From Deltaproteobacteria bacterium (GTDB lineage Bacteria; Desulfobacterota; Desulfarculia; Adiutricales; JAGVGV01), in NCBI GenBank assembly GCA_020056895.1, contig JAGVGV010000293.1:1-5743 (forward strand): a stretch of 5,743 bases of DNA, read 5' to 3'. Numbering within the stretch: position 1 is the first letter of the stretch; the number at the start of each line of letters is the position of its first letter. This document shows, piece by piece, positions 1-5,595 of this stretch. The notes beneath the pieces were generated by a model. The model saw only the letters and a list, made by a program, of their open reading frames with translations. It made no database searches and was not told the DNA's origin. Position numbers and translations under genes: made by a program.

Positions 1-158
1 ACCAACAGGATGATCCCGGCCGGCCGAACATCCCGGAGCAGGGTTTCCAATTCCGGAGTGAACCGGGCATCCTCGAAACCGATCAGCAGCCGCCGACCCA
101 CAGCGTCTCCAAGGTAGTCATCGTTTCCGGCGCGGCCTGAGTTCGGGCGGGTGGTCAT
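1..158 (-). CDS. Glycoside hydrolase family 3 protein, NagZ-like beta-N-acetylhexosaminidase, N-terminal fragment
   Basis: The first 52 codons of a gene running off the left edge. The translation begins MTTRPNSGRAGND and continues with GRRLLIGFED, FTPELETLL and RPAGIILL (residues 21-52). This pattern (a G.LL.GF strand, then TPEL..L, then a P.G.IL strand) is the usual opening of GH3 N-terminal barrels of the NagZ type, which remove N-acetylglucosamine from muropeptides during cell-wall recycling. The catalytic Asp and the KH(F/I)PG region would lie outside the window, so activity cannot be judged. The ATG overlaps the TGA of the preceding DUF4019 gene (ATGA), and no strong Shine-Dalgarno sequence precedes it, so translation is probably coupled. 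No signal peptide is visible, which fits a cytoplasmic NagZ. Another GH3 glucosidase is possible; family fairly sure, substrate not. Confidence 0.72.
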   Translation of the reverse strand, partial: MTTRPNSGRAGNDDYLGDAVGRRLLIGFEDARFTPELETLLRDVRPAGIILL

Positions 159-583
159 TTGAAGATGTATTCCGTTATACGCCAGACGCCATCGGTATCC
201 AGCGCGACGATGGTCGTTTCCACCAATGATTTCTTTTTTTCAAAGGACGAGGCGTATTGGATGACCACATATTCCCCTTCCGGCATGAAGGGTAGAACGG
301 CTTGGTACGAGGCCGACGTTTTTTTGCGTGAAACCATCCGGCCCAAAGCCTTGCGATACGCGGTCAGCGACTGGACCATGCTCTCCCGGGTTGAGACTTC
401 CCGGTAAAAGGCCGTGGTGTTTTCCCAGGCCTTTCCAAATTGGTCCTGATCCACTAGTTTCATCCAGGCTTCGGCGGCCTTGATCCCCGCCGCCACCTTG
501 GCGTCCTCGGCCTGAACCGCCGGACCGATCATCAGCACCAGTCCTAAAACCAAAACGCACGGAATGCCGATTGTCCGCCTCAT
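155..583 (-). CDS. Exported DUF4019 domain protein (second of two tandem copies)
   Basis: A 142-residue protein. Residues 1-25 form a signal peptide: MRR, a hydrophobic core (IGIPCVLVLGLVLMIG) and an AVQA cleavage site before Glu26, so the product should be exported to the periplasm. The rest matches the DUF4019 pattern: AAEAWMKLVD, a W..(T/A) segment, LGRMVSRK, GEYVVIQYASSFE and a terminal DGVWRITEYIF. The biochemical function of DUF4019 is unknown. The ATG at 583 was chosen because GGAGG lies 6 nt upstream and the signal peptide begins there; upstream in-frame residues are low-complexity and fall in the neighbouring gene's antisense frame. It lies 46 bp after the first DUF4019 gene, with about 40% identity by hand count over the shared domain, so this is an old duplication. 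Its stop codon overlaps the GH3 start. Confidence 0.88.
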   Translation of the reverse strand: MRRTIGIPCVLVLGLVLMIGPAVQAEDAKVAAGIKAAEAWMKLVDQDQFGKAWENTTAFYREVSTRESMVQSLTAYRKALGRMVSRKKTSASYQAVLPFMPEGEYVVIQYASSFEKKKSLVETTIVALDTDGVWRITEYIFK

Positions 584-629
584 GCTCCGCCTCCCCCGCC
601 GATGTTTTTTGGGGTTTTTCCGCCAAGGG

Positions 630-1091
630 TTATTGGATGAAATATCCTGAAACGCGCCAAACGCCATCCGGATCCAGGGTGGGGATAATGCGTTCGAACG
701 CTTGGGGTTTGTTTTCGAAAGCGGTGGCGAAGATGATGACGACATACTGTCCGGGGGGAACTCCGGGCAGATTCGTGGAATAGTCCACGGAATATACCCG
801 GCGGGACACCATTTTGCCCAGGGGACGTCGTATTTTTTCCAGGTTTTGGGACCAAACCTCGCGGGTGGCGGTTTTCTTGGCCACGGCGGCGGCTTCGTCC
901 CAGGATCGGGGGTATTCACCGGCATCCACGACCTTGAGCCAATCGTTGGCGGATTTGCCGGCCGCTTCCAACAGGTGCTTCATGGCCTCCATGGCCCCGG
1001 CGTTGGTTTGAGCCGGAACCGGGGCGGCGAGGCCCAAAAGAAGCAGCGAAAAAACGAGAAACGAAAACCATCGGACCGCCGCACGGATCAT
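630..1091 (-). CDS. Exported DUF4019 domain protein (first of two tandem copies)
   Basis: A 153-residue protein. Residues 1-27 are a clear signal peptide (MIRAAVRW, then FSFLVFSLLLLGLA, with cleavage after APVPA before Gln28). The mature part carries the canonical DUF4019 landmarks: ANDWLKVVDAGEYPRSWDEA, RRPLGKMVSRR, LPGVPPGQYVVI, ATAFENK and DPDGVWRVSGYF at the C-terminus. It is nearer the family consensus than its downstream paralogue, for instance in the P.SWDEAA stretch and the final GYF. GGAGGT sits 5 nt before the ATG at 1091, which fixes the start; a longer in-frame extension to 1268 has no signal-peptide logic and runs through repeat sequence. Function unknown; probably soluble in the periplasm. 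It is the first gene of a unit with the second DUF4019 gene and the GH3 gene. I could not find a convincing promoter upstream. Confidence 0.88.
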   Translation of the reverse strand: MIRAAVRWFSFLVFSLLLLGLAAPVPAQTNAGAMEAMKHLLEAAGKSANDWLKVVDAGEYPRSWDEAAAVAKKTATREVWSQNLEKIRRPLGKMVSRRVYSVDYSTNLPGVPPGQYVVIIFATAFENKPQAFERIIPTLDPDGVWRVSGYFIQ

Positions 1092-1203
1092 GAAGGACCT
1101 CCAACGGGTACGGATTCTTTTCTGGCGGCGCTTTCCACCGCTCACCGGAGCCTTCGCTCCGCAGGGGGAGCGCCAGTTCCCCATTTGCGTTATGGTGAAT
1201 CCT

Positions 1204-1221
1204 GGCGAGGCGTGCTTCGCC
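1204..1221. repeat. Small palindromic element, 8-bp arms
   Basis: GGCGAGGC and GCTTCGCC flank a 2-base centre, pairing in all 8 positions if one G-T pair is allowed. It lies in the gene-free interval near other palindromes. It resembles short palindromic sequences scattered in intergenic DNA of many GC-rich proteobacteria, but copy number in this genome cannot be seen from one window. Confidence 0.45.
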
Positions 1222-1260
1222 CCAACGACGATTCTTCGGCCGGTTCCCCGCTCACCGCGA

Positions 1261-1284
1261 GTTCCCAATCTCCAGCCTGGGAAT
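1261..1284. repeat. Degenerate copy of a TTCCCA/TGGGAA palindrome
   Basis: TTCCCA (1262-1267) and TGGGAA (1278-1283) are perfect 6-base inverted arms around ATCTCCAGCC. The outer sequence GTTCCCAA resembles the arm of the perfect palindrome at 1384-1409, so this looks like a decayed member of the same repeat type. Confidence 0.4.
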
Positions 1285-1358
1285 TAATATCCGGAAGCTC
1301 CCACTTCCCACCGCTCTGTTTTCGTGATCCACCCCGGGCACGACGCCATGATACTGAA

Positions 1359-1374
1359 TGAAGCTAGAGCTTCA
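1359..1374. repeat. Palindrome with AGCTAGAGCT core, 7-bp arms
   Basis: TGAAGCT and AGCTTCA form perfect arms around a central AG. Its core AAGCTAGAGCTT is identical to that of the longer palindrome centred 30 bp away at 1384-1409, which argues for a shared repeat type rather than chance. Confidence 0.55.
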
Positions 1375-1383
1375 GCGCGGAGG

Positions 1384-1409
1384 GGTTCCCAAGCTAGAGC
1401 TTGGGAACC
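1384..1409. repeat. Perfect 12-bp-arm palindrome (REP-like)
   Basis: GGTTCCCAAGCT at 1384-1395 and its exact reverse complement at 1398-1409 flank a central AG. A perfect 26-base element of this kind is not expected by chance. It resembles the GTTCCCAAGCT/AGCTTGGGAAC palindromes I know from intergenic regions of several bacterial phyla. Such elements can be REP-type repeats mobilised by Y1 transposases (TnpA-REP); no such gene is in the window. With a 2-base centre it would more readily form a cruciform or hairpin with a few opened pairs than act as a terminator, and no T-run follows on either strand. Confidence 0.7.
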
Positions 1410-1606
1410 AGCGTTTGGACCGATGTGACCCGCCACCCGTGCCGGGGTCCCATACGCCGCCGGAAATTTCCAGCCGTACCTTCCCGAAGCCAGGGCCGTT
1501 CGTGGGGGCGCCGGCGAGGAGCCGACGGGCCGGCAAGGCCGGCGGCCGACAAGAAGCCGGAAAACCCGAGATCGGCCTTCCCCTCTCTCAGCCCCCCGTG
1601 TCGTCC

Positions 1607-1621
1607 GTCGGCGCCGCCGAC
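1607..1621 (-). other. Hairpin abutting the cooT stop codon
   Basis: GTCGGC and GCCGAC form a perfect 6-bp, all but one GC pair, stem with a 3-nt loop; its first base is the last base of the cooT TAG. There is no U-run, so it is not a standard intrinsic terminator, but it could protect the 3' end of the mRNA or be one arm of a weak terminator with the CCGA/TCGG-GTTTT sequence near 1561-1574. Confidence 0.35.
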
Positions 1622-1806
1622 TATTCTTCGAAGATGACCCGGTGGGCCACCAGGTTGATGGATTTGATCCGGCCCTTGACGATCCGTTGTTCGCCAAAGA
1701 TGCTGACCAGCCGGTATCCGTCGTTTTCGGGTTCAATCTGGTCCACGGCTTCGAGCACCAGTTCTTCCCGGCCTTCCTTATACAAATACGCCGCCGCTTC
1801 ACACAT
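1621..1806 (-). CDS. cooT: CooT family nickel-binding protein
   Basis: A complete 61-residue protein. It starts MCEAAAYLYKEG, the CooT signature: Cys2 follows the initiator Met. In Rhodospirillum rubrum, CooT is a small homodimer that binds one Ni(II) using Cys2 and is linked to nickel delivery to CO dehydrogenase. The rest (ELVLEAVDQIEPENDGYRLV, then FGEQRIVKGRIKSINLVAHR and VIFEE) has the short beta-rich layout and the length of that family. The ATG at 1806 has AAGGAG 10 nt upstream, inside the DUF3842 gene, and overlaps the end of that gene by 8 nt, so the two are co-transcribed and probably translationally coupled. No CODH gene (cooS/acsA) or cooC is in the window. The nickel role is by family; nothing here tests it. 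Confidence 0.85.
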   Translation of the reverse strand: MCEAAAYLYKEGREELVLEAVDQIEPENDGYRLVSIFGEQRIVKGRIKSINLVAHRVIFEE

Positions 1807-2224
1807 CTTTCAAATACTCCTTGATACGGTCCTGAACAATGGAGTCGACCAGATGCGGCAGAGGTTCGCCGCTCAGGCCGACCATGGTGATTTTTTCCTG
1901 GAACAAGGGTAAGAGGATTTTGGCCGCCCGGGACGAGGTTACGGCTTCGGCCATGGCCGGCGTCACTTCGCCCATCATGGCGTTGGCCCAGGTGATGGAA
2001 ACGGGGCCAAGGATCACGTCGGCGTCGGCCGAAGTGCGGACCACGGCGTTTTCGCCGGTGGCCCCCCGGTTGGCCCTGGCCTTCATCATTTGAGCCGTGG
2101 CGATGGCGTTGGTTCCCAAGGCCAGGATTTCAACGGATTCACCGTACACGTCCTTCAAGCCCTTAATGAGGGCCGACCCGATGCCTCCGCCCTGGCCGTC
2201 GATCACGCACACTTTTTTCCGCAA
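1799..2224 (-). CDS. DUF3842 family protein
   Basis: A conserved protein of unknown function, 141 residues from the start chosen here. The N-terminus (KKVCVIDGQGGGIGSALI) is a beta strand plus glycine-rich loop, like the nucleotide-binding turn of a Rossmann fold. Other family landmarks are ALGTNAIAT (35-43), GATGENAVV (54-62), ILGPVSI (71-77), GEVTPAMAEAV (85-95) and a KILLPL strand (102-107). I chose TTG at 2224: it gives the usual short lead-in MRKKVCVIDG, has a purine-rich GGAAGGGG upstream and leaves a 35-nt leader from the promoter candidate at 2267-2295. A GTG at 2245 would add seven residues but lacks a Shine-Dalgarno sequence. It overlaps cooT by 8 nt. A role beside nickel or one-carbon metabolism is only inferred from that pairing. 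Confidence 0.85.
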   Translation of the reverse strand: MRKKVCVIDGQGGGIGSALIKGLKDVYGESVEILALGTNAIATAQMMKARANRGATGENAVVRTSADADVILGPVSITWANAMMGEVTPAMAEAVTSSRAAKILLPLFQEKITMVGLSGEPLPHLVDSIVQDRIKEYLKDV

Positions 2225-2266
2225 GAGCTTTTCCCCTTCCTTCACGAACCGTGGTCGTGGGCTTTC

Positions 2267-2295
2267 ACTATAACGAACCGGAAGCGGGGCCGCAA
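2267..2295 (-). promoter_or_regulatory. Sigma-70-type promoter candidate for DUF3842-cooT
   Basis: On the minus strand TTGCGG (2295-2290), 17 nt, then TATAGT (2272-2267). The -10 matches five of six consensus bases and spacing is ideal; the -35 is half matched. The start of transcription would fall near 2260, so the two genes could be transcribed apart from kor. Confidence 0.5.
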
Positions 2296-2299
2296 AGGG

Positions 2300-2336
2300 A
2301 AAAAACGGAACGCCCCGGGACCAGTGAATCCTGGCC
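2300..2336 (-). terminator. Weak terminator-like site after korC
   Basis: On the minus strand a 6-bp stem GGCCAG/CTGGTC (one G-U, 6-nt loop, 2336-2319) is followed by a small CGGG/TCCG stem (2317-2306) and then six Ts (2305-2300). The stem next to the T-run is only 4 bp, so termination would be partial. It lies about 70-105 nt after the korC stop and just before the candidate promoter. Confidence 0.3.
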
Positions 2337-2358
2337 TTCGGGGCGCGTCGCGGGTTGT

Positions 2359-2383
2359 GGGGACCGGATTTCGTTGGGTCCCC
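2359..2383 (-). other. GC-rich hairpin downstream of korC
   Basis: GGGGACC (2359-2365) and GGTCCCC (2377-2383) form a perfect 7-bp stem with an 11-nt loop, starting 23 nt after the korC stop. No T-run follows, so a role in 3'-end stability is more likely than intrinsic termination. It may also be a chance structure in GC-rich DNA. Confidence 0.35.
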
Positions 2384-2406
2384 CTGGGGCGCGGACTACA
2401 AAGGTT

Positions 2407-2985
2407 TCAATCCTCGTGGCCGGCGCCTTCTTCAAAAAAAATCCGGTCGCGGATTTTCAGGGCCGCCTCCTGGCCGGCAAGAGCCGCCTTGTGGAAGGAT
2501 TCCCGGGCTTTCTTCGGCGCCCGTTCATCCAGGGCGGCTTTCAGGGATTCGGGATCGATCACCGGCGTCAGCACCGACATGGCGCCCAGGGCCACCACGT
2601 TGATCATTTGGATCCGGCCGGTGCTTTCCCGGGCCAGTTGAGTCAGCGGTATCTCGGCCACCCAGCCGGTGGAATGGTGCACCAGTTCGGGGTCCATCAG
2701 CACCAGGCCCTTGGGCTTGAGCAACGGCACGCCTTCGGTGGCCGCGGCCTGGGTGAAGGGAACCAGAAGGTCCAGCGAGATCGGCCGGGGGTAGTCGATT
2801 TCACTGGAGCTGACCACCACTTCGGCGCTGCTCATGCCCCCCCGAACCTGAGGCCCATAACTGACCGTTTGGGCCACGTACTGCCCTTCGCGCCAACGGC
2901 CGGCCGCTTCGGCCAGGATGATCCCGGCCAGAACCACGCCCTGGCCCCCGGTGCCGCTCAGGCGGATTTCATATCGATCGATCAT
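2407..2985 (-). CDS. korC: 2-oxoglutarate:ferredoxin oxidoreductase, gamma subunit
   Basis: A complete 192-residue gamma subunit of the 2-oxoacid:ferredoxin oxidoreductase family. It begins MIDRYEIRLSGTGGQGV; the GTGGQG loop (11-16) and SYGPQVRGG (42-50) are hallmarks of this domain, which in the assembled enzyme packs with alpha and contributes to CoA handling. The middle (LVPFTQAAATEGVPLLKPKG, then LVLMDPELV) and the ITP-like VLTPVIDPESLKAAL near 138-152 are also typical, as is the length. The ATG at 2985 has a modest GGAAGG before it and a 15-nt gap from korB. It is the last gene of the korDABC unit; spacing opens to over 160 bp after it. Substrate is assigned as 2-oxoglutarate from the D-A-B-C order and overall similarity. 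A branched-chain 2-oxoacid or pyruvate enzyme of the same architecture cannot be excluded. Confidence 0.9.
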   Translation of the reverse strand: MIDRYEIRLSGTGGQGVVLAGIILAEAAGRWREGQYVAQTVSYGPQVRGGMSSAEVVVSSSEIDYPRPISLDLLVPFTQAAATEGVPLLKPKGLVLMDPELVHHSTGWVAEIPLTQLARESTGRIQMINVVALGAMSVLTPVIDPESLKAALDERAPKKARESFHKAALAGQEAALKIRDRIFFEEGAGHED

Positions 2986-3000
2986 GGCGGATGCCTTCCA

Positions 3001-3888
3001 TCAATAACATTGGTACGATTCGAGCAGTTTGGAGATTTCCTTCGGGTCCAGCACGTACCCGTTGGCTTCCCTGGCCCGCAGCCGAACCTGTTCGTATTCG
3101 GTCTGGTAGTCCGGAATGTCCCGATCAGCCAGAACGCCAATGCGGAACTTGCCCCGCACTTCCTCTTCGGCCAGGGACGATGCCTTTTCGGCCGGCACGG
3201 CATGGCTTTTCAGCCAGTTCATGCTGTCCACCGGCCCGCCCATCAGGTTGAGCTTGTTGAAATGGGTGGGGCAGGAACTCATGGTTTCGACCACCGCGAA
3301 GCCCTTTTTGGCAATGGCTTTTTTGTAAAGCTGGTCCAAAAGGTTCACGTGGTAAATGGACCCCCGGGCCACGAAGGCCCCGCCGGCGGTTTCGACCAGC
3401 CGGGAAATGTTGAAGGCGTGTTCCACGTGGCCGTGCGGGGCGGTGGTGGCCTTGAGGCCGTACGGCGTGGTGGGCGAAAACTGGCCGCCGGTCATGCCGT
3501 AGATGTTGTTGTTGACGATGATGGCGGTCAGGTCCACGTTCCGCCGGGCGGCGTGGATCAGATGGTTGCCGCCGATGGCGGTGGCGTCGCCGTCGCCCAT
3601 GACCACGATGACCTTGACATCCGGGTTGGCCAGCTTGATGCCGGTGGCGAAGGTCAAAGCCCGGCCATGGGTGGTGTGAACCGTGGAAAAATCCACGTAC
3701 GCCGTGATCCGGCCGGCGCAGCCGATGCCGGAGACCAGCACCACTTCGTCCTTGGAAAGTTCCAACTTGCTGATGGCCCGGATCAGCGAGCCCATCACGA
3801 TGCCGTTGCCGCACCCCGGGCACCAGACATGGGGGAACTTTTTGTCGTGCCTCAGATAATCGTAGGCTTTTTGGGTTTCACCCTTCAT
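3001..3888 (-). CDS. korB: 2-oxoglutarate:ferredoxin oxidoreductase, beta (thiamine-diphosphate) subunit
   Basis: A complete 295-residue catalytic subunit that binds thiamine diphosphate and an internal [4Fe-4S] cluster. Cluster cysteines expected from the family are Cys23 and Cys26 (WCPGCG), Cys57 (GIGCAGR) and Cys206 (SSCPTHF); all are present. The diphosphate/Mg motif runs from GDGDA (98-102) to VNNNIYGMTGGQ (125-136), where Asp99 and Asn residues hold the metal. It decarboxylates the 2-oxoacid and passes two electrons, one at a time, to ferredoxin while CoA accepts the acyl group; the reverse reaction fixes CO2. The ATG at 3888 follows AAGGAG by 8 nt, and the first two bases of that AAGGAG belong to the korA TAA, so translation of korA and korB is closely linked. 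The substrate 2-oxoglutarate is inferred from the operon type. Confidence 0.94.
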   Translation of the reverse strand: MKGETQKAYDYLRHDKKFPHVWCPGCGNGIVMGSLIRAISKLELSKDEVVLVSGIGCAGRITAYVDFSTVHTTHGRALTFATGIKLANPDVKVIVVMGDGDATAIGGNHLIHAARRNVDLTAIIVNNNIYGMTGGQFSPTTPYGLKATTAPHGHVEHAFNISRLVETAGGAFVARGSIYHVNLLDQLYKKAIAKKGFAVVETMSSCPTHFNKLNLMGGPVDSMNWLKSHAVPAEKASSLAEEEVRGKFRIGVLADRDIPDYQTEYEQVRLRAREANGYVLDPKEISKLLESYQCY

Positions 3889-3900
3889 GCCGAAAGCTCC

Positions 3901-5037
3901 TTAGAAAACAGCCATGATCTCGTCGGGGCGGATCAGGCGGCCCACGGTCCGGTTCACGGTCCGGACCTCGGCCCGGCCTTGGTTCACCCGTTTCACTTCC
4001 CGGGACATCTGCCCCCGGTTCATTTCGGGCACCACCAGCACTTTGGCCTGGGGGAACACCCGTTCGAGCGCCCTGCGGCAGAAGGGCCAAAGGGTAATCA
4101 GCCGTAAGAGGCCCACCTTGCGGCCGGCGGCTCGGGCTTCGACCACGGCCCTTTTCGCGCTTCGAGCCACGGACCCATACGCCACCACCACGATTTCGGC
4201 GTCATCGAGGGCGTAGGCTTCCACCTGCTGAATGTCGCGTAGGTTATCGGAAATTTTCCGGAACAAACGCTTGTTCAGATCCTCTACTTCGTCTTCGCGA
4301 AGAGTGGGGAAGCCGCGGACATCGTGATGGAGGCCGGTTACGTGATGCCGGTATCCAGCCCCAAAATGGCTCATGGCCGGCACGCCCGAAGGGTTGTCCT
4401 CATAGGGGATGTACCATTCCGGGGGCACGGTGGGGGTGACGCGGTTAACGATGGGAATCGAGGCCGGGTCGGGCAGAACCACGTTTTCCCGCATGTGGCC
4501 CACCACTTCGTCCATCAGCAGGATGACCGGTGTGCGGTATTTTTCGGCCAGGTTCACGGACCGGACGGTCAGGTCGAAGCATTCCCGAACGCTCCAAGGG
4601 GACAGCACGATAATCGGGTGGTCGCCGTGCGTTCCCCAGCGGGCCTGCTGAACGTCGCCCTGGGCCGGAGCCGTGGGCATGCCGGTGCTGGGGCCCACGC
4701 GCATGACGTTGACCACCACGCAAGGGACTTCGGCCATGCAGGCGTAGCCGATGTTTTCCTGCATCAGGGAAAAGCCCGGGCCGCTGGTGGCGGTCATGGC
4801 TTTGGCGCCGGCCAAAGACGCGCCGATAATGGCGCCCATGCTGGCGATTTCGTCTTCCATCTGAATAAAGGTTCCATCGAAGGCCGGCAACCGGTACGCC
4901 AGCACCTCGGCGATTTCCGAGGACGGCGTGATGGGGTATCCGGCATAAAACCGGACGCCCGCGGCCAGCGCGCCTTCGGCCGAGGCTTCGTTGCCTTGCA
5001 TCAGCCGCGTGGCTGGGGCTTTCTCATTCAGGGGCAT
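3901..5037 (-). CDS. korA: 2-oxoglutarate:ferredoxin oxidoreductase, alpha subunit
   Basis: A complete 378-residue alpha subunit, the usual size for KorA without a fused gamma domain. After NEASAEGALAAG comes YPITPSSE (34-41), the motif that contacts the 2-oxoacid in this superfamily, then MEDEIASMGA (60-69) in the pyrimidine-binding domain, TSGPGFSLM (84-92) and GPSTGMPT (115-122). Residues about 281-374 are the C-terminal transketolase-like domain (VVAYGSVARSAKRAV, LLRLITLWPF, VPEMNRGQMSREV). The ATG at 5037 was chosen because GGAGGAGG lies 9 nt upstream, inside korD, and the protein then starts in the family's usual place. It overlaps korD by 14 nt and ends 12 nt before korB. With korB it forms the catalytic core in the cytoplasm. 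Substrate is by operon type and is not proven. Confidence 0.94.
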   Translation of the reverse strand: MPLNEKAPATRLMQGNEASAEGALAAGVRFYAGYPITPSSEIAEVLAYRLPAFDGTFIQMEDEIASMGAIIGASLAGAKAMTATSGPGFSLMQENIGYACMAEVPCVVVNVMRVGPSTGMPTAPAQGDVQQARWGTHGDHPIIVLSPWSVRECFDLTVRSVNLAEKYRTPVILLMDEVVGHMRENVVLPDPASIPIVNRVTPTVPPEWYIPYEDNPSGVPAMSHFGAGYRHHVTGLHHDVRGFPTLREDEVEDLNKRLFRKISDNLRDIQQVEAYALDDAEIVVVAYGSVARSAKRAVVEARAAGRKVGLLRLITLWPFCRRALERVFPQAKVLVVPEMNRGQMSREVKRVNQGRAEVRTVNRTVGRLIRPDEIMAVF

Positions 5038-5287
5038 CGCCCTTTTCCTCCTCCACGACCTCGATGGCGAAATCCGGACACCGGTATTCGCACATCCGGC
5101 AGCCGATGCACTGGTCGGGGTTTTTCCATTCCGGCCCGTCCGAGCCCATTTCCAAGGCGCCTTTCGGGCAGAAGGCAACGCAGATTCCGCAACTTTTGCA
5201 CCAAGCCCGGTAGATCTTGACGTCGCGGGGACTCTTCTTGCTTTTTTTCACGCTCTTTTTCTTCGCGGATGACGTTTCGGCGGCCAT
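5024..5287 (-). CDS. korD: 2-oxoglutarate:ferredoxin oxidoreductase, delta (dicluster ferredoxin) subunit
   Basis: A complete 87-residue subunit with two CxxCxxCxxxCP motifs: Cys30, 33, 36, 40 (CKSCGICVAFCP) and Cys60, 63, 66, 70 (CIGCRMCEYRCP). Each pattern ligates [4Fe-4S] clusters with the cysteines of the first set ending in the second cluster, as in bacterial 2[4Fe-4S] ferredoxins. It carries electrons from the beta-subunit cluster to external ferredoxin. The N-terminal 20 residues are lysine- and serine-rich (KKKSVKKSKK at 9-18) and probably disordered; similar basic tails occur on some KorD and PorD proteins. ATG at 5287 has GGAG 5 nt upstream; a longer frame to 5509 reads through the leader hairpins and lacks family similarity. 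It is first in the operon and overlaps korA by 14 nt. Confidence 0.93.
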   Translation of the reverse strand: MAAETSSAKKKSVKKSKKSPRDVKIYRAWCKSCGICVAFCPKGALEMGSDGPEWKNPDQCIGCRMCEYRCPDFAIEVVEEEKGDAPE

Positions 5288-5595
5288 AACGCTCCGTTTG
5301 GGGTAGGTTCCAAAACTGGGGCGCCCGAACCAGCGGCGGGCCGGTCGGGCGTCTATTTTCGTTGGGTTGACATGTCTCTTCTCGGACCCTCTCCGGTCCC
5401 CAACCGTTCCCGGCCGAGGAACCCGGCCACGGTTCCGGGGCGCCTCACCCAAGGCGAAATTGGGTGCCACCGTAGCACAAAAAAATGAAAAAGCAAGTCT
5501 TTGGACCAAACCCCTTCTTCCCCAGCCACGCGCTTTGATGCGGCCCGGGGAGCTAACCGTTGGAAATCACTTACTCATTTATTCTGTTAGACGAA
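5288..5595 (-). promoter_or_regulatory. korD leader / 5' untranslated region
   Basis: About 300 bp without a plausible gene between the distal promoter candidate and korD. If transcribed it can form several small hairpins: GGAACC/GGTTCC arms at 5418-5436 (7-nt loop) and GGACC/GGTCC arms at 5384-5399 (6-nt loop). I recognise no known riboswitch, T-box or leader peptide, and there is no obvious terminator/antiterminator pair. The GGAG for korD lies at its 3' end. Confidence 0.4.
5469..5496 (-). promoter_or_regulatory. Proximal promoter candidate for korDABC
   Basis: Minus-strand TTGCTT (5496-5491), 16 nt of T-rich spacer, then TACGGT (5474-5469) preceded by TGTGC. Only the outer -10 bases match, but the TTG box, T-rich spacer and TG element are typical of housekeeping promoters in this group. 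It would give a leader of about 175 nt. It is an alternative or an addition to the distal candidate. Confidence 0.35.

Larger units (their letters stand above)
1092..1606. other. Gene-free interval with short palindromes
   Basis: No reading frame here looks like a real protein: those that exist are proline/arginine/glycine-rich and read through palindromes. The right part (about 1430-1606) is GC-rich with a 6-bp hairpin at 1529-1543 (GCCGGC arms, 3-nt loop) but no T-run. The left part (about 1138-1410) is a patchwork of short inverted repeats, listed separately where they are clear, plus a 6-bp hairpin at 1146-1161 with a CTTC loop and a repeated CCGCTCACCG at 1139-1148 and 1249-1258. A promoter for the DUF4019 genes must lie here or further upstream, but I see no good sigma-70 pair. 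Confidence 0.6.

Noticed and set aside
1092..1430. CRISPR-like array from repeated palindromes
   Set aside because: The repeats differ in length and sequence and have no regular spacer size; no cas gene is present.
1529..1543. Hairpin downstream of cooT as an intrinsic terminator
   Set aside because: The stem is strong (GCCGGC arms, 3-nt loop) but no T-run follows on either strand.
1284..1802. A minus-strand frame overlapping cooT and the gene-free interval
   Set aside because: It reads cooT in the wrong frame and continues through palindromic repeats as Arg/Ser/Pro-rich sequence with no domain.
2251..4107. A very long plus-strand open frame of over 600 codons opposite korC and korB
   Set aside because: It is His/Gly/Pro-rich with no recognisable domain and is the antisense of two clearly conserved kor genes; GC-rich third positions keep stops rare on that strand.
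4324..5220. A plus-strand open frame of almost 300 codons opposite korA and korD
   Set aside because: Low-complexity Gly/His/Arg-rich translation, fully antisense to korA, which has all family motifs.
5488..5506. A possible sigma-54 promoter (TGG...TTGC) ahead of korD on the minus strand
   Set aside because: The GG to GC distance is one base too long and the first box reads TGGT rather than TGGC.
5288..5509. An N-terminal extension of korD to an upstream start
   Set aside because: Translation passes through leader hairpins, is unlike KorD, and the ATG at 5287 has its own GGAG.
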